The translations under genes were made by a program, and so were the position numbers. Positions 1 to 7,691 of a stretch of 45,519 nucleotides of DNA are shown piece after piece; the stretch's first letter is position 1; each line of letters starts with the position of its first letter. The stretch is from positions 1 through 45,519 of the forward strand of contig JAJYLL010000028.1 of NCBI GenBank assembly GCA_021787735.1, written 5' to 3'. The notes under the pieces are model-generated. The model saw only the letters and a list, made by a program, of their open reading frames with translations, was not told the DNA's origin and ran no database searches. The DNA comes from Acidobacteriota bacterium (lineage in GTDB: Bacteria; Acidobacteriota; Terriglobia; UBA7540).

Positions 1-18
1 AATGGGGCTTTGGTAAGC

Positions 19-118
19 GGCCACCCTCGGGTGGCCCCAGAACGACGGGGCCGCGTTAGCGACCCCCAATAGCCGCTTTGAGCGGCTCACAAACTAAGGC
101 CCCCGGCTCTGCCGGGGG
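19..118. repeat. Cluster of three GC-rich hairpins (REP-like)
   Basis: Three perfect hairpins lie within 100 bases. The first is 19-36 with an 8-bp stem GGCCACCC/GGGTGGCC and a 2-base loop. The second is 71-87 with a 7-bp stem AGCCGCT/AGCGGCT and loop TTG. The third is 100-118 with an 8-bp stem CCCCCGGC/GCCGGGGG and loop TCT. No coding sequence surrounds them. Closely spaced palindromes outside genes resemble REP/BIME elements, and a RAYT-type transposase lies at the other end of the window, but I saw no sequence shared between the two sites. They could also be stacked transcription terminators of a gene left of the window. Confidence 0.5.
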
Positions 119-266
119 ATATTTACCAGCGGAGCGGAACCACGACCCGAGTTACAGTAAGGCGTCTGCTTATCGGCGGGGGTTCGAGATCATTCGAGAA
201 GTGATGGGCCCGCAGTGCATCTGCTAGACTGCGGGCTGGCGCCGGTCACGGTGAGATTCCTTGATA

Positions 267-308
267 GTACCCAAATTGAGCTAGACCTGCCTTCGCCGAT
301 TTGGGTAC
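267..308. repeat. Perfect 10-bp inverted repeat with 22-base loop
   Basis: GTACCCAAAT at 267-276 is repeated as its exact reverse complement ATTTGGGTAC at 299-308. The repeat ends just where the recognisable part of the alpha-galactosidase pseudogene begins, so it may mark the edge of a deleted or inserted element. It has no T-tract and does not look like a Rho-independent terminator. Confidence 0.55.
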
Positions 309-310
309 AG

Positions 311-1116
311 TATAGCAAGAACTCAAACGGCAGCGCTCCTGCCATGGCCAAACGTTATTATTTTCACAAACGCACATAGATCAATGACGACTATCTGGGC
401 TTAGCTTTGTTGACAATCCCACAGGCCCAAGTAGCGGCTTCAATTATTGGACTATCGGGGGGAACGAAGATCTCGGGTGACCGGTTGATCGGCTTGGGCC
501 CTGTTCGGCTGGTGATTTTAAAGAAGGTGTATCCCGCCTACGGTGAAGCAACTCGTCCGGCGGACCTATATGAGCGGGATGAACCGGAGATATTTGTCCT
601 GCCGATCAAGAGAGATTTCGGAGATTGGACCATTATTGGAGTGCTTAATTACGACGAGAACGTATCGATGGAGAGGCAGATCTCGATGGATCGCCTCCGT
701 GTGTACCCTTCAAAGACGTATGGCGCCTTAGAGTGTTGGAGCCAGCGGTTGCAGGGGGAAGTCACGAAGCAATTACAGTTGCATTTTGACCCTTCCTCGG
801 TGGTGCTGTTGAGTTTGCATGAGAAGACCGGAGTCCCGCATGTTATATCTTCAGATCGTCATTATGGGCAGGCAGCCCTGGAACTTGAGAGTGTCGAGTG
901 GGACCAGGGAGTGACGAACCTGCGGGTTGTATCACTGGGGCCAATGGGAAGCAGGGACAATGGGCTGTTTACATCCCGGAGAAATATGTTTGGGCGGAGA
1001 AGCCGACCGGCTACTTTTATGACTTCGAGCATGGTGATCCATTGAAACACAGTGATTGTTCGCTTTCCAGTGGTTTCGCGTTCCTCAATAATCGCGAGGG
1101 GGATTCAACGAATTGA
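311..1116 (+). pseudogene. Alpha-galactosidase-like glycoside hydrolase, C-terminal remnant
   Basis: This is a decayed C-terminal part of a GH36/GH27-type alpha-galactosidase. Reading from about 311 gives KRYYFHKRT, then an in-frame TAG at 377-379 where relatives have Trp, then INDDYLGLA and the block SIIGLSGGTKISGDRL. This is followed by ADLYERDEPEIFVLP, GVLNYDE and the beta-sandwich segment TGVPHVISSDRHYGQAALEL. Near 935-945 the homology moves to another frame (ANGKQGQWAVYIPEKY, ending at 1116), which fits a single-base deletion. The N-terminal catalytic barrel is missing. An open frame from TTG 407 to 1045 exists but is only the middle of the relic. Family assignment rests on recognised motifs. 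Confidence 0.72.
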
Positions 1117-1257
1117 CTGTAGTCAAACTGTACTCAATAGACCCCATTAAAACCTCCAACTCCCTCACCATTCAGGAAGCTTTAATGACATCTAAATATT
1201 GCGCTGTCTATTTTCTGCCCCTAATATCGGGAAACTTCAGAATGCCTTGCTTCGACC

Positions 1258-1285
1258 CATAATCCGTTGGTTGCAGGTTCAAGTC
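1258..1285 (+). other. tRNA-Met(CAT)-like 3'-half fragment
   Basis: From the CAT at 1258-1260 onward, 28 bases read like the anticodon, 3' anticodon stem, variable loop and first half of the T arm of a bacterial tRNA-Met (CATAATCCG, then GTTGG, then TTGCAGGTTCAAGTC). The 5' half is absent. The match decays after 1285: the T-stem partner is not complementary and there is no clean acceptor stem. Similarity that starts at the anticodon is typical of a tRNA attachment site for a tyrosine recombinase, but I see no integrase nearby. Confidence 0.5.
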
Positions 1286-1416
1286 TCGCCTCGCAGAACC
1301 GCCTTCACTCCAGCCCGATGTCCGACCCGATGCTGTACGAAATTACAAGCACTTAGCAGACTTAGCAGCCCCTATGAGCGTCTGTAAGTTGTTGTAAAGT
1401 CTATAACCTGCGGATT

Positions 1417-1459
1417 CACACGGTAGAAGTCACAGGTTCGAGTCCTGTATCGCCCACCA
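1417..1459 (+). other. tRNA 3'-end fragment (T arm, acceptor strand, CCA)
   Basis: The T stem-loop is perfect: ACAGG 1432-1436, loop TTCGAGT, CCTGT 1444-1448. It is followed by a 7-base acceptor strand ATCGCCC (1449-1455), discriminator A and CCA at 1457-1459. No matching 5' acceptor strand (GGGCGAT) occurs about 76 bases upstream, so this is not a functional tRNA. Positions 1417-1448 recur imperfectly at 9468-9499, beyond the sulfur operon. It is probably an attachment-site remnant. Confidence 0.62.
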
Positions 1460-1892
1460 TGCTTAAGCCCTTCAGAATCATTGAATCATCTTTATCGCCA
1501 TTTCCGCCACATTACTTGAGCGGGGTGCAACTGGGAGCAGGACCCTTGCAAATTTGCTTGCAGTTTTCGCCTGAGTTTCCGGCACCGGCTGAGTTTAAAC
1601 GCCGCGAGCCAGACTTGAGTCCGTCTGGCCAACTGAACCTGTAATGCTTTGACGCTCTCGCCTGTAGACTCAGACTTGCAGGATCGAGCCCACGGTTTTG
1701 AACACTCGCAGGGTCCATCGGTGTGCCCCTCTCAGTCGGAAGCACCAGATCATCTGGCTGAACGTGAGCGGGCCGAATCGCCCGAGGTGCATCAAAGGCG
1801 GAATTGTCTTTCGTAGCCGACTGCAGGGGCTTCTTTGTTTGCGCTCCGGACATTTTACACCTATATCTTTTCCGGATTGATTGCGGCGATTG

Positions 1893-1928
1893 TCCTTCGC
1901 GTATCTGAGGCGAACACCTCATGAAGGA
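1893..1928. terminator. Hairpin downstream of the sulfur operon
   Basis: An outer stem TCCTTC/GAAGGA (1893-1898 with 1923-1928) encloses an inner stem TGAGG/CCTCA with loop CGAACA. It lies about 55 bases past the stop of the last operon gene (minus strand). There is no T-tract after it on that strand, so intrinsic termination is uncertain. Confidence 0.3.
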
Positions 1929-1983
1929 CATAAGGCCATTCGATAGGTCTACAGAGAGACCCGCCACTTGGAGCGGCGTGCCC

Positions 1984-2538
1984 TCAGAGGAAGATGACCT
2001 GCTTGGCTTCCTGAATCAGATGGATGAACGTCCCGACGCCCACATAGTCCAGGCCGGGATAAGAGATCATCTCTTCCGGCTTCAGGCCCATCACGCTCAT
2101 CGACATTTCGCAGACATGGATGCGAACGCCTAGGTCAGCCGCATCTTTCATCAGCTCCTCGAGCGATTTCACACCGCGCTGCTTCATCACGCTGCGAATC
2201 ATCTTGGGCCCCATGCCAGCCATCTGCATTTTGGAGAGTGGCAGAGCGCGGGAGCCGCGCGGAAGCATTCGGCCAAACATGCGGTCGAGAAAGTCCTTGC
2301 GCGGCGCCTTTTGCGGATCGCGCAGAGCTGCTGTGGCCCAGAAGGTGAAGAACATGTCCACTTCCATGTCGTAGGCAGTCGCGCCCAGCGCGATGATGAA
2401 GGCGGCAATCGTTGTATCGAGGTTGCCGGTCATCACGCCCAGCGCGAGCCGGTTGGTGCCGGAGGAATTTTCCAGCGCCTCGACGCGTGCGACAAGATCC
2501 TGGAATTGTTGCTGCTGTACGGCATCAGTACCTATCAT
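1984..2538 (-). CDS. DsrE2-like (DsrE/DsrF-family) sulfur-carrier protein
   Basis: This 184-residue protein has the DsrE2 arrangement: a glutamine-rich helical start, LALGVMTGNLDTTIAAFIIA (a hydrophobic strand/helix), MFFTFWATAAL, LPLSKMQMAGMG, and near the C-terminus HVCEMSMSVMG, with the only cysteine at Cys143. In the family, this conserved cysteine carries a persulfide and exchanges it with TusA and related partners. An AAGGAG sits just before the ATG. It is the last gene of the operon, 50 bases after the smaller DsrE gene. The hydrophobic segment near residues 35-52 may give membrane contact, as proposed for DsrE2. The role as a persulfide carrier for the Hdr-like complex is inferred from context. 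Confidence 0.82.
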   Translation of the reverse strand: MIGTDAVQQQQFQDLVARVEALENSSGTNRLALGVMTGNLDTTIAAFIIALGATAYDMEVDMFFTFWATAALRDPQKAPRKDFLDRMFGRMLPRGSRALPLSKMQMAGMGPKMIRSVMKQRGVKSLEELMKDAADLGVRIHVCEMSMSVMGLKPEEMISYPGLDYVGVGTFIHLIQEAKQVIFL

Positions 2539-2588
2539 TCGAGCTCCTTGGAATCACGGGTTGCGGCAGCGCCCGGCACGCGGCGCCG

Positions 2589-2966
2589 TCAATAGCTGGC
2601 AACGGCGCTGGCGTCGAGAAGCATTTGCGTATAGACCGCAACAGCGATCGGCTTGGCCTGTTCGATCAGTTCATTCTTTTCGTCGTAGCCGCGACCTTGG
2701 ATGCACGGCGTGCACAGATAAAGCCCTCCGCCCATGTCGAGGAAGTTTTTGAGCAGTTCGTCCATCGGCTTCAGGCCTACGTAGCGGACGTGCTGGGCCG
2801 CTCCTTTTTGGGCGAGATTGACGGCCGGACCGACGAGCACCATCTTGGCTTCGACGTCCATCGCCAGCGCGCCGACTGCGTGCGTGAAGGCAATCAGGAC
2901 CATTTCGGGATTGTCCGCTCCCTTGCTCAGCACGTAAACGATATTGTCGTTTTTAGCCTCAGTCAT
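2589..2966 (-). CDS. DsrE-family sulfur-relay protein
   Basis: This is a 125-residue DsrE-family protein. It opens with a Rossmann-like NIVYVLSKGADNPEMV strand-loop-helix, then LAMDVEAKMVLVGPAVNLA, and a cysteine pair Cys85-x-x-Cys88 in GLYLCTPC, where the DsrE-family active-site cysteine lies. I chose the ATG at 2966 because GGAGGG lies six bases before it; an ATG at 2987 would add seven residues but has no such site. The start overlaps the end of the QmoC-like gene by 8 bases, so the two are probably translationally coupled. It likely carries or exchanges a persulfide with TusA. The CxxC pair, rather than a single cysteine, could allow disulfide or trisulfide chemistry. Confidence 0.8.
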   Translation of the reverse strand: MTEAKNDNIVYVLSKGADNPEMVLIAFTHAVGALAMDVEAKMVLVGPAVNLAQKGAAQHVRYVGLKPMDELLKNFLDMGGGLYLCTPCIQGRGYDEKNELIEQAKPIAVAVYTQMLLDASAVASY

Positions 2967-4131
2967 GATTCCCTCCATTGGCTTCATAGATGTCTCGTTG
3001 CTGGCGAGCGAAATAGAGTCCCAGTGACAGCGGGCGGTAAACAGCGTGCGCCAACTTGGTGACCATGAGGAGCAGCACCAGTTCCATCGCCATGGTGGTG
3101 TGAATCAGCAGCACCGTATCGTTCACCGGGCCCGCCCAGCCAAAAGATACGGCTGTCTCAATCCAGAAGCCCGTGACGGCCAGCACCAGCAGGAATGCCA
3201 GCAGCCACCAATCGGAGAGCGCCGAACTGGTCACGCAGGTTGCCTTGCCCCGGTAACGCTGGTAGAGGGATACGCTCACGCCGTAAAGCATCAAGAGACC
3301 GGAAATCGTTCCCAACACGCGCGCCGGCGGAAACCAGCCCCAGCCCAGAAAGTATACGAAAAGGAAATTGAGACCCGAAGCGGTGAACAGACCCAGAAAA
3401 CCTGCCATCACGCTGTAATGGATGGCCCGAGGCGTCAGATACCACGGTGCCGGCGTCTCGTCCTCATTGCACTGGGCATGTCGGTTCATCGTCAGGATTT
3501 CCTGTCCAAGCTGCTTCAGCACGCGCAGACGCGCCCGCAAGGGCAGCCCCCGTAGCGGCGAGTCTCCATCCATGCTGCGCCGATAATTCCGAACCAGGCC
3601 GATGCTACCGGCCACCGAAACAATCGCAAGCAAAGCAAAAACACCCATGCCGACCTTGTGAACGACCTCGTAGGGCACCAGCCCGAAGATCCAACCGTGC
3701 ATCGGTTGGGCCTGGCCGAGTGAAACCAGAAGAAAAGCCAGCACGCCAGCCAGCAAAAGGGTGACGGTTAGCGTCACGGCTGGGCTCTCATACATCCGCC
3801 GGGTGAGTCCCGTAGGATCGAATGAGGCGATAGAGTAGCGCCGTAGCGCCGCCATGGTCTCCCCAGGTTCGGCGCCGCGGGGGCAGGTTACGCTGCAATC
3901 ACCGCAGGAATAACAAAGCCACAGTTCGGGCGATTGCACCAGCTTCTCTTTCAAGCCCAACTGCGCGTAGCGCACCAATTTTCGTGGGAAAGGTGTGTTG
4001 CCCTTCGAGAGAGAGCAAATCGCCGAGCAATTGCCGCAATTGAAGCAATTGATAACACTATTGGCGCCGAAACGCGCCAACGCATTTCGAAAATCAGGAT
4101 CGACCGTTTGATGCCTGAGGGTTGCACCCAT
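2959..4131 (-). CDS. qmoC: QmoC-like HdrC-HdrE fusion, membrane cytochrome b subunit
   Basis: The 390-residue protein joins two parts. Residues 25-90 form an HdrC-type ferredoxin domain with two 4Fe-4S motifs (Cys29/32/35/39 and Cys73/76/79/83). Residues from about 110 to the end form a NarI/HdrE-like membrane domain with about six helices and several helix histidines (VVHKVG, IHYSVM, LIHTTMAMEL, KLAHAVY) that could bind heme b. This fusion is the hallmark of QmoC, which passes electrons between HdrA-type flavoproteins and the quinone pool. AGGTG precedes the ATG, eight bases after the small winged-helix gene. No AprBA partner is encoded nearby, so the gene symbol marks homology and not proven function. 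Confidence 0.85.
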   Translation of the reverse strand: MGATLRHQTVDPDFRNALARFGANSVINCFNCGNCSAICSLSKGNTPFPRKLVRYAQLGLKEKLVQSPELWLCYSCGDCSVTCPRGAEPGETMAALRRYSIASFDPTGLTRRMYESPAVTLTVTLLLAGVLAFLLVSLGQAQPMHGWIFGLVPYEVVHKVGMGVFALLAIVSVAGSIGLVRNYRRSMDGDSPLRGLPLRARLRVLKQLGQEILTMNRHAQCNEDETPAPWYLTPRAIHYSVMAGFLGLFTASGLNFLFVYFLGWGWFPPARVLGTISGLLMLYGVSVSLYQRYRGKATCVTSSALSDWWLLAFLLVLAVTGFWIETAVSFGWAGPVNDTVLLIHTTMAMELVLLLMVTKLAHAVYRPLSLGLYFARQQRDIYEANGGNHD

Positions 4132-4139
4132 TTTTGCAC

Positions 4140-4439
4140 CTATTTACCGTTCTGTTCGATGAACTCGTATTTCACGTAATCACCGTCCGCACCGGCCTCC
4201 TGCACCGTACCGTATTTCCTCATGGCGGTGACGTGCCAAAGCACCTGATCGACGGGCAGGCCGGTTTGCCGCGTGAGTTCCGGCACCGTGCCAGCCCCTT
4301 TTCGCAGGGCTTCAGTGATCTGTTTTCGCTCGTGGCGAAAATCGGCCACGTACTTTTTCAGTGTTCCATCGAGGTCACTGTGCTGTTCGCGGAACAGCTT
4401 CAGCGCCTGTCGATGTGCTTCTGTTAGTTTGGCGGGCAT
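4140..4439 (-). CDS. Small winged-helix-like protein within the Hdr/Qmo operon
   Basis: A 99-residue soluble protein. The N-terminal half is a charged helix (HRQALKLFREQHSDLDGTLK). The second half reads as a helix-turn-helix with wing: AGTVPELTRQTGLPVDQVLW, then HVTAMRKYGTVQEAG and a final strand DYVKYEF. It sits between the qmoB-like and qmoC-like genes with gaps of 20 and 8 bases, and GGGAGAG precedes its ATG, so it is made with the complex. It may be a small DNA-binding regulator or an assembly or accessory subunit that has kept a winged-helix fold. I recall similar small proteins beside Hdr-like genes in other anaerobes, but I know of no assigned function. Confidence 0.65.
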   Translation of the reverse strand: MPAKLTEAHRQALKLFREQHSDLDGTLKKYVADFRHERKQITEALRKGAGTVPELTRQTGLPVDQVLWHVTAMRKYGTVQEAGADGDYVKYEFIEQNGK

Positions 4440-4459
4440 CGTTTCTCTCCCTTAAAAGG

Positions 4460-6331
4460 TCAGCCCTCCACCGGCACGGCCTCGACCAGTCCATCGATCA
4501 TGGCGTCGAACTGGTCCAGAGTCCAGCCCTTCAGGTCGATTGCACGCGTTGGGCAGACGGCCACACACGCACCGCAACCAAAGCACAAGCCAGGATTTAC
4601 GCGGGCCTTGACCGCGGACTCGCCGTCAACTTGTACGGTTTCCTTGAACAGCGCGCCGGTGTAGGCGCACTCAGTCAAACAACGCTCGCAGCCGTTGCAC
4701 TTTTCCGCATTCACTTCGGCTACGAATGGATCCAATTCCACAGCGTCGCGCGAAAGTGGAATGGCTGCCTTCACGGCCGCCGCGCCTGCTGCAGAGAGCG
4801 TTTCCTCAATGTTCATGGGGGCCTGAGCAGTTCCGGCCAGCAGCACGCCGTTGACCGCCGTCTCCACCGGCCGCAATTTCGGATGGACCTCCTGCAAAAA
4901 GCGATCGGCGCCAACCGGCAGCTTCAGAAGATCGATCAATTCCGGGATGTCGTGCGCCACCAGCCCCACGCCGAGCACCAGGAGGTCGAGCGGGACCTCG
5001 ACCTCCTCGCCGAATGTCAGGTAATCTTTCACCCGAACTTTCAGCGCCGAGCCGTTTTCTCCCGGCTCAACCACGGGCGGCTCCTCTGCGTGGTAACGCA
5101 GAAACACCACGCCAGCTGCCGAACTCTTGGTGTAATAGTCCTCGTGCCCACCGTAGGTCCGGATATCCTGGTAGAAATCGAATACGTTTACATCAGGAAA
5201 ACGCATCTTGAGCGTGAGCGCCTGCTGGAGGATGGCTGTGCAGCAGTAGCGCGAACAGTAATCGTTGATTTTCCCATCGGCCTGGGGCGGGTTCACTCCT
5301 TCCACCTGCCGGCTGCCGACACAGTGTAGAAAACCCACGTTCCTTACGCGTTTGCCGTTCCAGATGAAGTTGCCATTCGGCAGGGTGGCGAGCTGCCGCA
5401 GGAAGTCGGCCAGGGACACCACCGCCGGCTGCTCTCCAAAACCGTATTCACCTCTGGCTGGCTTGTACGGATCTGCGCCGGTCGCCACAATGATGGTGCC
5501 CACCGAGGCATAGACCTCCGCCGCATTCGCTGAGTGGCCTGCGCCTTGTGGGTCTGACGATGCTGAAGCGTCCGGCTTTGGTTCGAACGCGATCTTCACA
5601 TCGAAATTGCCGATGAACCCGGAAACCCTTTCGATGCGTGCCCGCGTAAAAATACGGACCAGCGGATGATCTGTGACCTGTGCGATAAGTTTCTTCGCCA
5701 GGACGGAGCCTTCGTCCTCGCGCGGAAACGTTCGCGCCAGCAATGCAACCCGACCGCCCAGGCTTGAGGACTGCTCCACCAATATCACCGGTACGCCCTT
5801 GCCCGCCAACTCGGCTGCGGTTTTCAGGCCGGCAATGCCGCCGCCGACTACAAGCGTCTGGCGATGATTGCCCATGCGGATTCGCTCAAGCGGTTCGGCA
5901 TGATGCAGCTTGCCGACTGCCGCATTAATCATCCGTAAGGCCTTCGAGGTTGCGCCGACCGGATCGTGCTTGTGCGCCCAACTGTCCTGCTCGCGAATGT
6001 TGACGTGCTCGTAGAGAAAGGGATTCAGTCCGCCGCGCTGGACGACGGTGCGAAACGTCAATTCGTGCAGAAACGGCGAGCATGATGCGACGACAACGCG
6101 GTTCAAGTTCTGCTTTTGAATGTCTTCGACGATTGTCGCCTGCCCAGGGTCTGAGCACATGAAGGTTTCCACCCTGCACGCAGCCACGTCGCCAAGTTGC
6201 TTTACTTTCCCGGCGAGGGCGTCTGTATTGACGACGTCACTGATGTTGCCGCCGCACCGGCAAATGTAAACGCCGATGCGGGGCTTTTGTGATTCGGTCT
6301 TCGGATTGGAGCTTTTCTTTTGCTCACTCAC
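4460..6331 (-). CDS. qmoB: HdrA-like / QmoB-like FAD and Fe-S protein
   Basis: A 623-residue HdrA-family flavoprotein. Residues 18-150 are the HdrA N-terminal domain (IGVYICRCGGNISD; Cys24, Cys26). The FAD-binding GGGIAG is at 163-168. The C-terminus carries two 4Fe-4S clusters: Cys545/548/551/555 and Cys583/586/589/593. Unlike its neighbour it has no CxxC-TPKM motif and no inserted ferredoxin after the first FAD segment. In QmoB an MvhD domain is fused at the C-terminus; here that domain is a separate gene upstream. It starts with GTG at 6331, preceded by AGGAG, and overlaps the previous gene by 8 bases. It probably accepts electrons from, or gives them to, a sulfur-linked reaction and exchanges them with the QmoC-like subunit. 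Confidence 0.85.
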   Translation of the reverse strand: MSEQKKSSNPKTESQKPRIGVYICRCGGNISDVVNTDALAGKVKQLGDVAACRVETFMCSDPGQATIVEDIQKQNLNRVVVASCSPFLHELTFRTVVQRGGLNPFLYEHVNIREQDSWAHKHDPVGATSKALRMINAAVGKLHHAEPLERIRMGNHRQTLVVGGGIAGLKTAAELAGKGVPVILVEQSSSLGGRVALLARTFPREDEGSVLAKKLIAQVTDHPLVRIFTRARIERVSGFIGNFDVKIAFEPKPDASASSDPQGAGHSANAAEVYASVGTIIVATGADPYKPARGEYGFGEQPAVVSLADFLRQLATLPNGNFIWNGKRVRNVGFLHCVGSRQVEGVNPPQADGKINDYCSRYCCTAILQQALTLKMRFPDVNVFDFYQDIRTYGGHEDYYTKSSAAGVVFLRYHAEEPPVVEPGENGSALKVRVKDYLTFGEEVEVPLDLLVLGVGLVAHDIPELIDLLKLPVGADRFLQEVHPKLRPVETAVNGVLLAGTAQAPMNIEETLSAAGAAAVKAAIPLSRDAVELDPFVAEVNAEKCNGCERCLTECAYTGALFKETVQVDGESAVKARVNPGLCFGCGACVAVCPTRAIDLKGWTLDQFDAMIDGLVEAVPVEG

Positions 6332-7691
6332 TTGCGGCTCCTATGACTTCAAGTTCGAGGGAAGGAGCATTGGCGTCGGCGGTCGCGCGCTTCTGCGTGA
6401 GGTAATGCGAAGCCTCCATCGCCGCCGAACCTGCCTCCATAATCGAATCCACGATGTCCTTCGGCCCGGCTGCCGTACCGGCCACGAAAATCCCTTCGCG
6501 TCCCGTCCACGCAGGCCGCAGCGGATCAGGCCGCCGAATGAAGCCGTCCTCTTCTTTGGCCGCGCCGAGGCGCTCCGGCGAGACCAGTTCGGGCACGATG
6601 CCCTGCGCCAGCACCACCAGGTCGTGCCGGTTTTCCATCACCCTGCCGTCCTCTTCGATGGCTTCCACGCGCGCCATCAGGTCCCCATTCGGCTGTGGCG
6701 TAATGCGTGCCACCTTGCCCTTGACAAAGCTGATCCCCATGGCCTTCGCATTCTGGTAAAACTGCTCAAACCCTTTGCCGAACGCGCGAATGTCCATGTA
6801 GTAAATTGTGATGTCGGCGGTGGGCAGCGCACCGGAAAGCAGCATGGCCTGCTTGATGGAATACATGCAGCAGACTCGCGAGCAATAGGGCACGCCGATG
6901 CTCTGATCGCGCGAACCGGCGCAAAGCACAAAAGCGACGCTGTCGGGAATCTTGCCGTCCGAGGGCCGCAGCACGCGGCCATACGGCCCGTGGGGAGCCA
7001 GCAACCGTTCGACTTGCAGCGGCGAAACAATGTCTTTTGAACGGGAGGCGTTGTATTGCGGCTTGAGGGAAGTCGAGTTCAGGTGGAAACCGGTTGCCAG
7101 CACTACTGCGCCCGCCTCTACGGTCAGCGTTTTGGGTTGCTGATCGAGGCGAATCGCGTCGCTGGCGCACGCCCTGACGCAGGCGCCGCAGCCGATGCAA
7201 TATTCGGGGTTGAGTACGGCGTACTGCGGAATGGCGTTGGCGAAGGGCACCGAGATTGCGCGCAGAGCTCCCATGCCCTGCTCAAAGGGGTCAGGATACT
7301 CCACCGGGCATACGTACTCGCACTGCCGGCAGCCGATGCAGGCGCTGGTGTCGACGTAACGCGCCATCTGTGTCAAGGTCAGCCGGTGGTTATCACCGGC
7401 CGGCTCAATGGCGTCCACGGTGGTGTAGGTCATCAGGGTAATGTTCGAATGGTGAGCCGCCGCAGACATCTTCGGTGTGGTGATACAACTGGCGCAATCG
7501 AGCGTGGGAAACACCTTGCTGAGCGAGATCATGCGGCCGCCGATGCTCGGTTGCTTTTCGACGACCAGCACCCGGTAGTCCTGATCTGCAAGATCCAGAG
7601 CCGACTGCAATCCCGCGATGCCGCCGCCTACCACAACAACGTCAAAATGGTTTTCCGTCTCGCGCATCGCTGCGCCGTTGCCAGAGCTCAT
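6324..7691 (-). CDS. qmoA: HdrA-like / QmoA-like FAD protein with inserted ferredoxin
   Basis: A 455-residue HdrA-type flavoprotein without the HdrA N-terminal domain. The GGGIAG FAD motif is at 22-27. A Cys66-x-x-Cys69 pair followed by TTPKM matches the conserved HdrA cysteine motif, and an inserted two-cluster ferredoxin has Cys118/121/124/128 and Cys165/168/171/175. The rest is the second half of the FAD/NAD-type fold, ending in a GIFVAGTAAGPKDI-like block that closes the flavin site. The ATG overlaps the stop of the MvhD-like gene (ATGA). Together with the next gene it makes a QmoA/QmoB-like pair in which the HdrA features are shared out between two proteins. No signal peptide is present, so it is cytoplasmic. 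Confidence 0.85.
   Translation of the reverse strand: MSSGNGAAMRETENHFDVVVVGGGIAGLQSALDLADQDYRVLVVEKQPSIGGRMISLSKVFPTLDCASCITTPKMSAAAHHSNITLMTYTTVDAIEPAGDNHRLTLTQMARYVDTSACIGCRQCEYVCPVEYPDPFEQGMGALRAISVPFANAIPQYAVLNPEYCIGCGACVRACASDAIRLDQQPKTLTVEAGAVVLATGFHLNSTSLKPQYNASRSKDIVSPLQVERLLAPHGPYGRVLRPSDGKIPDSVAFVLCAGSRDQSIGVPYCSRVCCMYSIKQAMLLSGALPTADITIYYMDIRAFGKGFEQFYQNAKAMGISFVKGKVARITPQPNGDLMARVEAIEEDGRVMENRHDLVVLAQGIVPELVSPERLGAAKEEDGFIRRPDPLRPAWTGREGIFVAGTAAGPKDIVDSIMEAGSAAMEASHYLTQKRATADANAPSLELEVIGAASE

Larger units (their letters stand above)
1117..1983. other. Non-coding, decayed region with tRNA fragments
   Basis: I found no gene in these 867 bases. Open frames on both strands (for example 1512-1967 on the minus strand) have no recognisable domain, biased composition and no ribosome binding site. 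The region holds two tRNA-derived fragments (1258-1285 and 1417-1459) and a hairpin at 1893-1928. Its composition is less GC-rich than the flanking genes. It looks like an old integration scar. Confidence 0.5.

Noticed and set aside
1384-1459. Complete tRNA gene ending in CCA at 1459
   Set aside because: No matching 5' acceptor strand, D arm or anticodon stem; only the T arm and 3' end are present.
1512-1967. 151-codon minus-strand open frame next to the sulfur operon
   Set aside because: No recognisable domain, low-complexity basic composition, no ribosome binding site, and it spans the hairpin at 1893-1928.
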